Shown here piece by piece: positions 61,601 through 64,000 of a DNA stretch of 64,000 nucleotides. A program made the translations under genes and the position numbers. Origin of the DNA: Liolophura sinensis (lineage: Eukaryota; Mollusca; Polyplacophora; Chitonida; Chitonidae); NCBI RefSeq assembly GCF_032854445.1, contig NC_088300.1:69540984-69604983 (forward strand). The letters run 5' to 3'. The first letter of the stretch is position 1. Each line of letters begins with the position of its first letter. The notes under the pieces were generated by a model. That model saw only the letters and a program-made list of their open reading frames with translations, did no database searches and had not been told where the DNA came from.

Positions 61601-61610
61601 GATGTTGTCA

Positions 61611-61770
61611 GCCGGTGGGAGGAAGCCGGGGCCGAAAGATTAATTTAAAGGCATTTGTCTCGCGAAGCGTGGGTTCAAATCCGGTTTTGGACCAGAACAA
61701 AATTAGGAAAGTGTGGATTCTTCCCTCTCACTGTCATTGGTGTCTTGGTGGCAGTAATCGATCGATTACG
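61611..61770 (+). mobile_element. possible diverged tRNA-derived SINE
   Basis: gcgtgggttcaaatccggtt resembles a B box following a tRNA-like stretch. No tail core was recognised, so this is weak. Confidence 0.3.
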
Positions 61771-63400
61771 ATAGGATAGCTGTATTTTATGTAACAGTCT
61801 AATACTCTTTGCAGACCACTTTTCTTCCAATAATGGCATGCATATCAGTACGCCTCACGTGGGAAAGTTCGTCCGTTCTTCAGTTATTAGGGTACGGCGT
61901 GGGTATGGCGTTGAAAAAAATCATTCTGTCCACGTGTTTCAGTGGTGTTTCAAGTGATAACTTCAACAGCTATAAAATGAAAAGCGGAATGCTGAATCCA
62001 TCATATTAAAAATCAAAGGACAATGCAAAGCTGGATGTACCGCGTCCTTACATTTTATTTTTGGCTGAAGTTTATTCTTTTATTAAACAGATGTTTAATA
62101 TTCCTATCATAGAACTTTCTTTCGAATTTCAGTTAAAATGTCAGGCTTCGAAACACTTGATAAATAACGAGTGCAGTATTTTATAGAGGAGTGAGTTTTA
62201 TTGCTAGTATAATACATCTCTATTAAACGAGCCAACGAGTTACACAATACAATAGTTTGTCCTTAACTCGCGCGTATAATCACTAGAATCAGAAAACTTG
62301 TCGAATGAAATGCCGCTACGTGTGCTGACCATGCATGAATTTTATTTTGATATGTAAATAAGGCAATCAGCTTGGATTCTAGCACGTCTTGTTCGTTTAG
62401 TGAATGGCTCAACGAGGGGGTAGCAACAAGCCTGTGGCTTTTCTCTGGATTGTAAAAGGTTTACTTCCAGACAAAGAGACATTCATCTTGATGTCATAAA
62501 TGTGATTATACTGCTTTTCAAGCCCACACGTTAGGTCATTTCCACCCAACAGATAGGTAAATCTAACTACACTGTGTCAAATATTTATAGAGAAGGATCC
62601 GTCCGTAAAGCGACATGATTCAAGGTCATAATTCAGTTGACCCATTTCCAAGACGCAGCTCAATACAAGTCCTTATTGCTGCCCTCACATTCCCCATCAT
62701 ATTTGATGACAGGCTGAATTGATAAGCCAGTGCAAACGTTTTTCAGGAAATGAAAATTTTATACTCTCTCTTTGGTTCAATAAAATGTGAAGACTCATGT
62801 TAGTCGTGGCACAAGCCTTTGATGACCACATTGGATTCAGTGGTTAGGCTAAGTTTATTTGGGATCCCATTCTCTATACACAGCACACATACGTTAACCA
62901 TCAAACAGACTTTAAATTCTCGCATTATCGCGCGTTAAGTCATATAAGCTGAGATTTTGATCAACGTTTGTCATATTAGAATCAGACCAGTGTACACAGA
63001 GCGTAGTCGAAGGAAAAAAGATACTGGTATTATAGTACTTTCCAGTAAACGTGGACAAGATATTGCTCAAATGCTGCAAATATTAACGTTTATTATTGAT
63101 CCTAATCAAGATACTTTATGGAAAAGGTTTTAGTAGATAAAAAGCTATTTGGGGATGGCAATTGGTTATCCTACTTTTTCTCGGCGGTAGAGCGTCTACA
63201 ATAACATTAACACACAGTAACATTGGCTTCGGGCATTCTTAGTCCACAGGAATAACCCTGGTTTATGCGGGAATACTACTATGATTAAAGACTTAGTTGT
63301 GCGTTGATAGCTGACAGCAATTTGCGGGCACATTTCGGGTTGTTTGTATTGTAACACCGCTGAGTAGGTCACCGTCCACATTAGTGGCCAATGTCACGTA
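61771..63400. other. unannotated sequence
   Basis: Nothing recognised. Confidence 0.4.
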
Positions 63401-63401
63401 T

Positions 63402-63487
63402 TACATTTATTTATTCATTTACTTCACTGGTGTTTTACAACGTACTAAAGAATACTTCACTTATACGAAGGCGGCCAAAGTATCATA
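63402..63487 (-). mobile_element. SINE family A tail fragment
   Basis: atttatttattcatttactt, ggtgttttacaacgtactaa, acttatacgaaggcggccaa. The rest of the body is missing. Confidence 0.8.
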
Positions 63488-64000
63488 AAGTAAAGCAATG
63501 ATGGTTCAGAAAAAAAGACTTTGTACAACACCTTGGGACTCTGTGTTTCTGGGGCGGGGGGCTTTTTTCAGACCTTTTGTGACGAATGGCGTATGAACTA
63601 TCTTGACATTTGTTGTTCCACAATACACTTTGTAAAGGTCATCAGTTCGAATAATACGAAATCCAGCTGCCCTGGCTGTATTGTAAGGGGAGGTATCGAT
63701 CTGCATCAAGGGAGAATATGCAGATAACTTGCCAGGCACAGACAAAATGCTTTAATCATTTTCTATTATTATAGAGTCAAAGCTCAAAACTGCAAAAAGT
63801 TGATTGTATCTATGTTTTGAAGCGTATTCTGGGCGCAATACTGACAATATATCTTACTATTTTTGTACTTAAGCTAAACATGATTAGGGTTTGATTAGAA
63901 AGTAAGAAACACTTGATTTTCAGGGCTGTGTGTTATTTTACCAGTTCTTTGCAAATATGACCTGTTTGTAAACAATTATCTCAATTTTTCACGATTTCAT
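63488..64000. other. unannotated sequence
   Basis: Nothing recognised. Confidence 0.4.

Noticed and set aside
61611-61770. Member of SINE families A-D
   Set aside because: Only a B-box-like stretch is visible; the shared tail core was not found, so it is listed only as a possible SINE.

Overview
The window looks like nuclear DNA of a mollusc. It is AT-rich, intergenic-like and full of transposable elements. Two signals point to a mollusc: an invertebrate-type arginine kinase, and dense tRNA-derived SINEs with the gattggtgttttacgccgta and gtttaacgtcgtac signatures that I know from bivalve and gastropod genomes. No operon structure, bacterial gene or structural RNA gene was seen. The species cannot be named from this sequence.

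The only convincing intact host genes are two intronless arginine kinase genes on the minus strand (2575-3789 and 7075-8289), exactly 4500 bp apart. From the stop codon to the upstream ATG they differ at only 7 positions, one of them changing an amino acid, while the flanks duplicated with them are clearly diverged. This suggests recent gene conversion. Both carry an in-frame 56-residue extension that resembles a mitochondrial presequence.

From 9.9 to 20.6 kb lies a composite satellite: blocks of 32-bp units, most with an EcoRI site, alternate with copies of a spacer of about 0.5 kb. A decayed Ty3/gypsy-type LTR element (10108-15587) sits inside one repeat unit. Its gag is split by a 5'-truncated Penelope-like element, and its 5' LTR carries a SINE. 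From 21 to 28 kb there are three inverted-repeat elements, a degenerate 100-bp array built on gcgctaattagcat, and a set of overlapping hairpins at 28.0 kb.

From 28 to 43 kb the sequence is mostly unrecognised, broken by SINEs (one nested inside another), a 3' piece of an RNase H-bearing LINE (35.0-36.5 kb) and several inverted repeats. From 44.0 to 56.0 kb an old collinear segmental duplication appears. Each copy contains a 230-bp core that is about 98% identical although the rest is strongly diverged. This is the best candidate here for an undescribed functional element. The remainder (56-64 kb) holds a long TA array, a 41-bp minisatellite and SINE fragments.

Four SINE families (called A to D here) share the same 3' core of about 45 bp, which suggests mobilisation by one LINE machinery. 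Several copies show clear target-site duplications.
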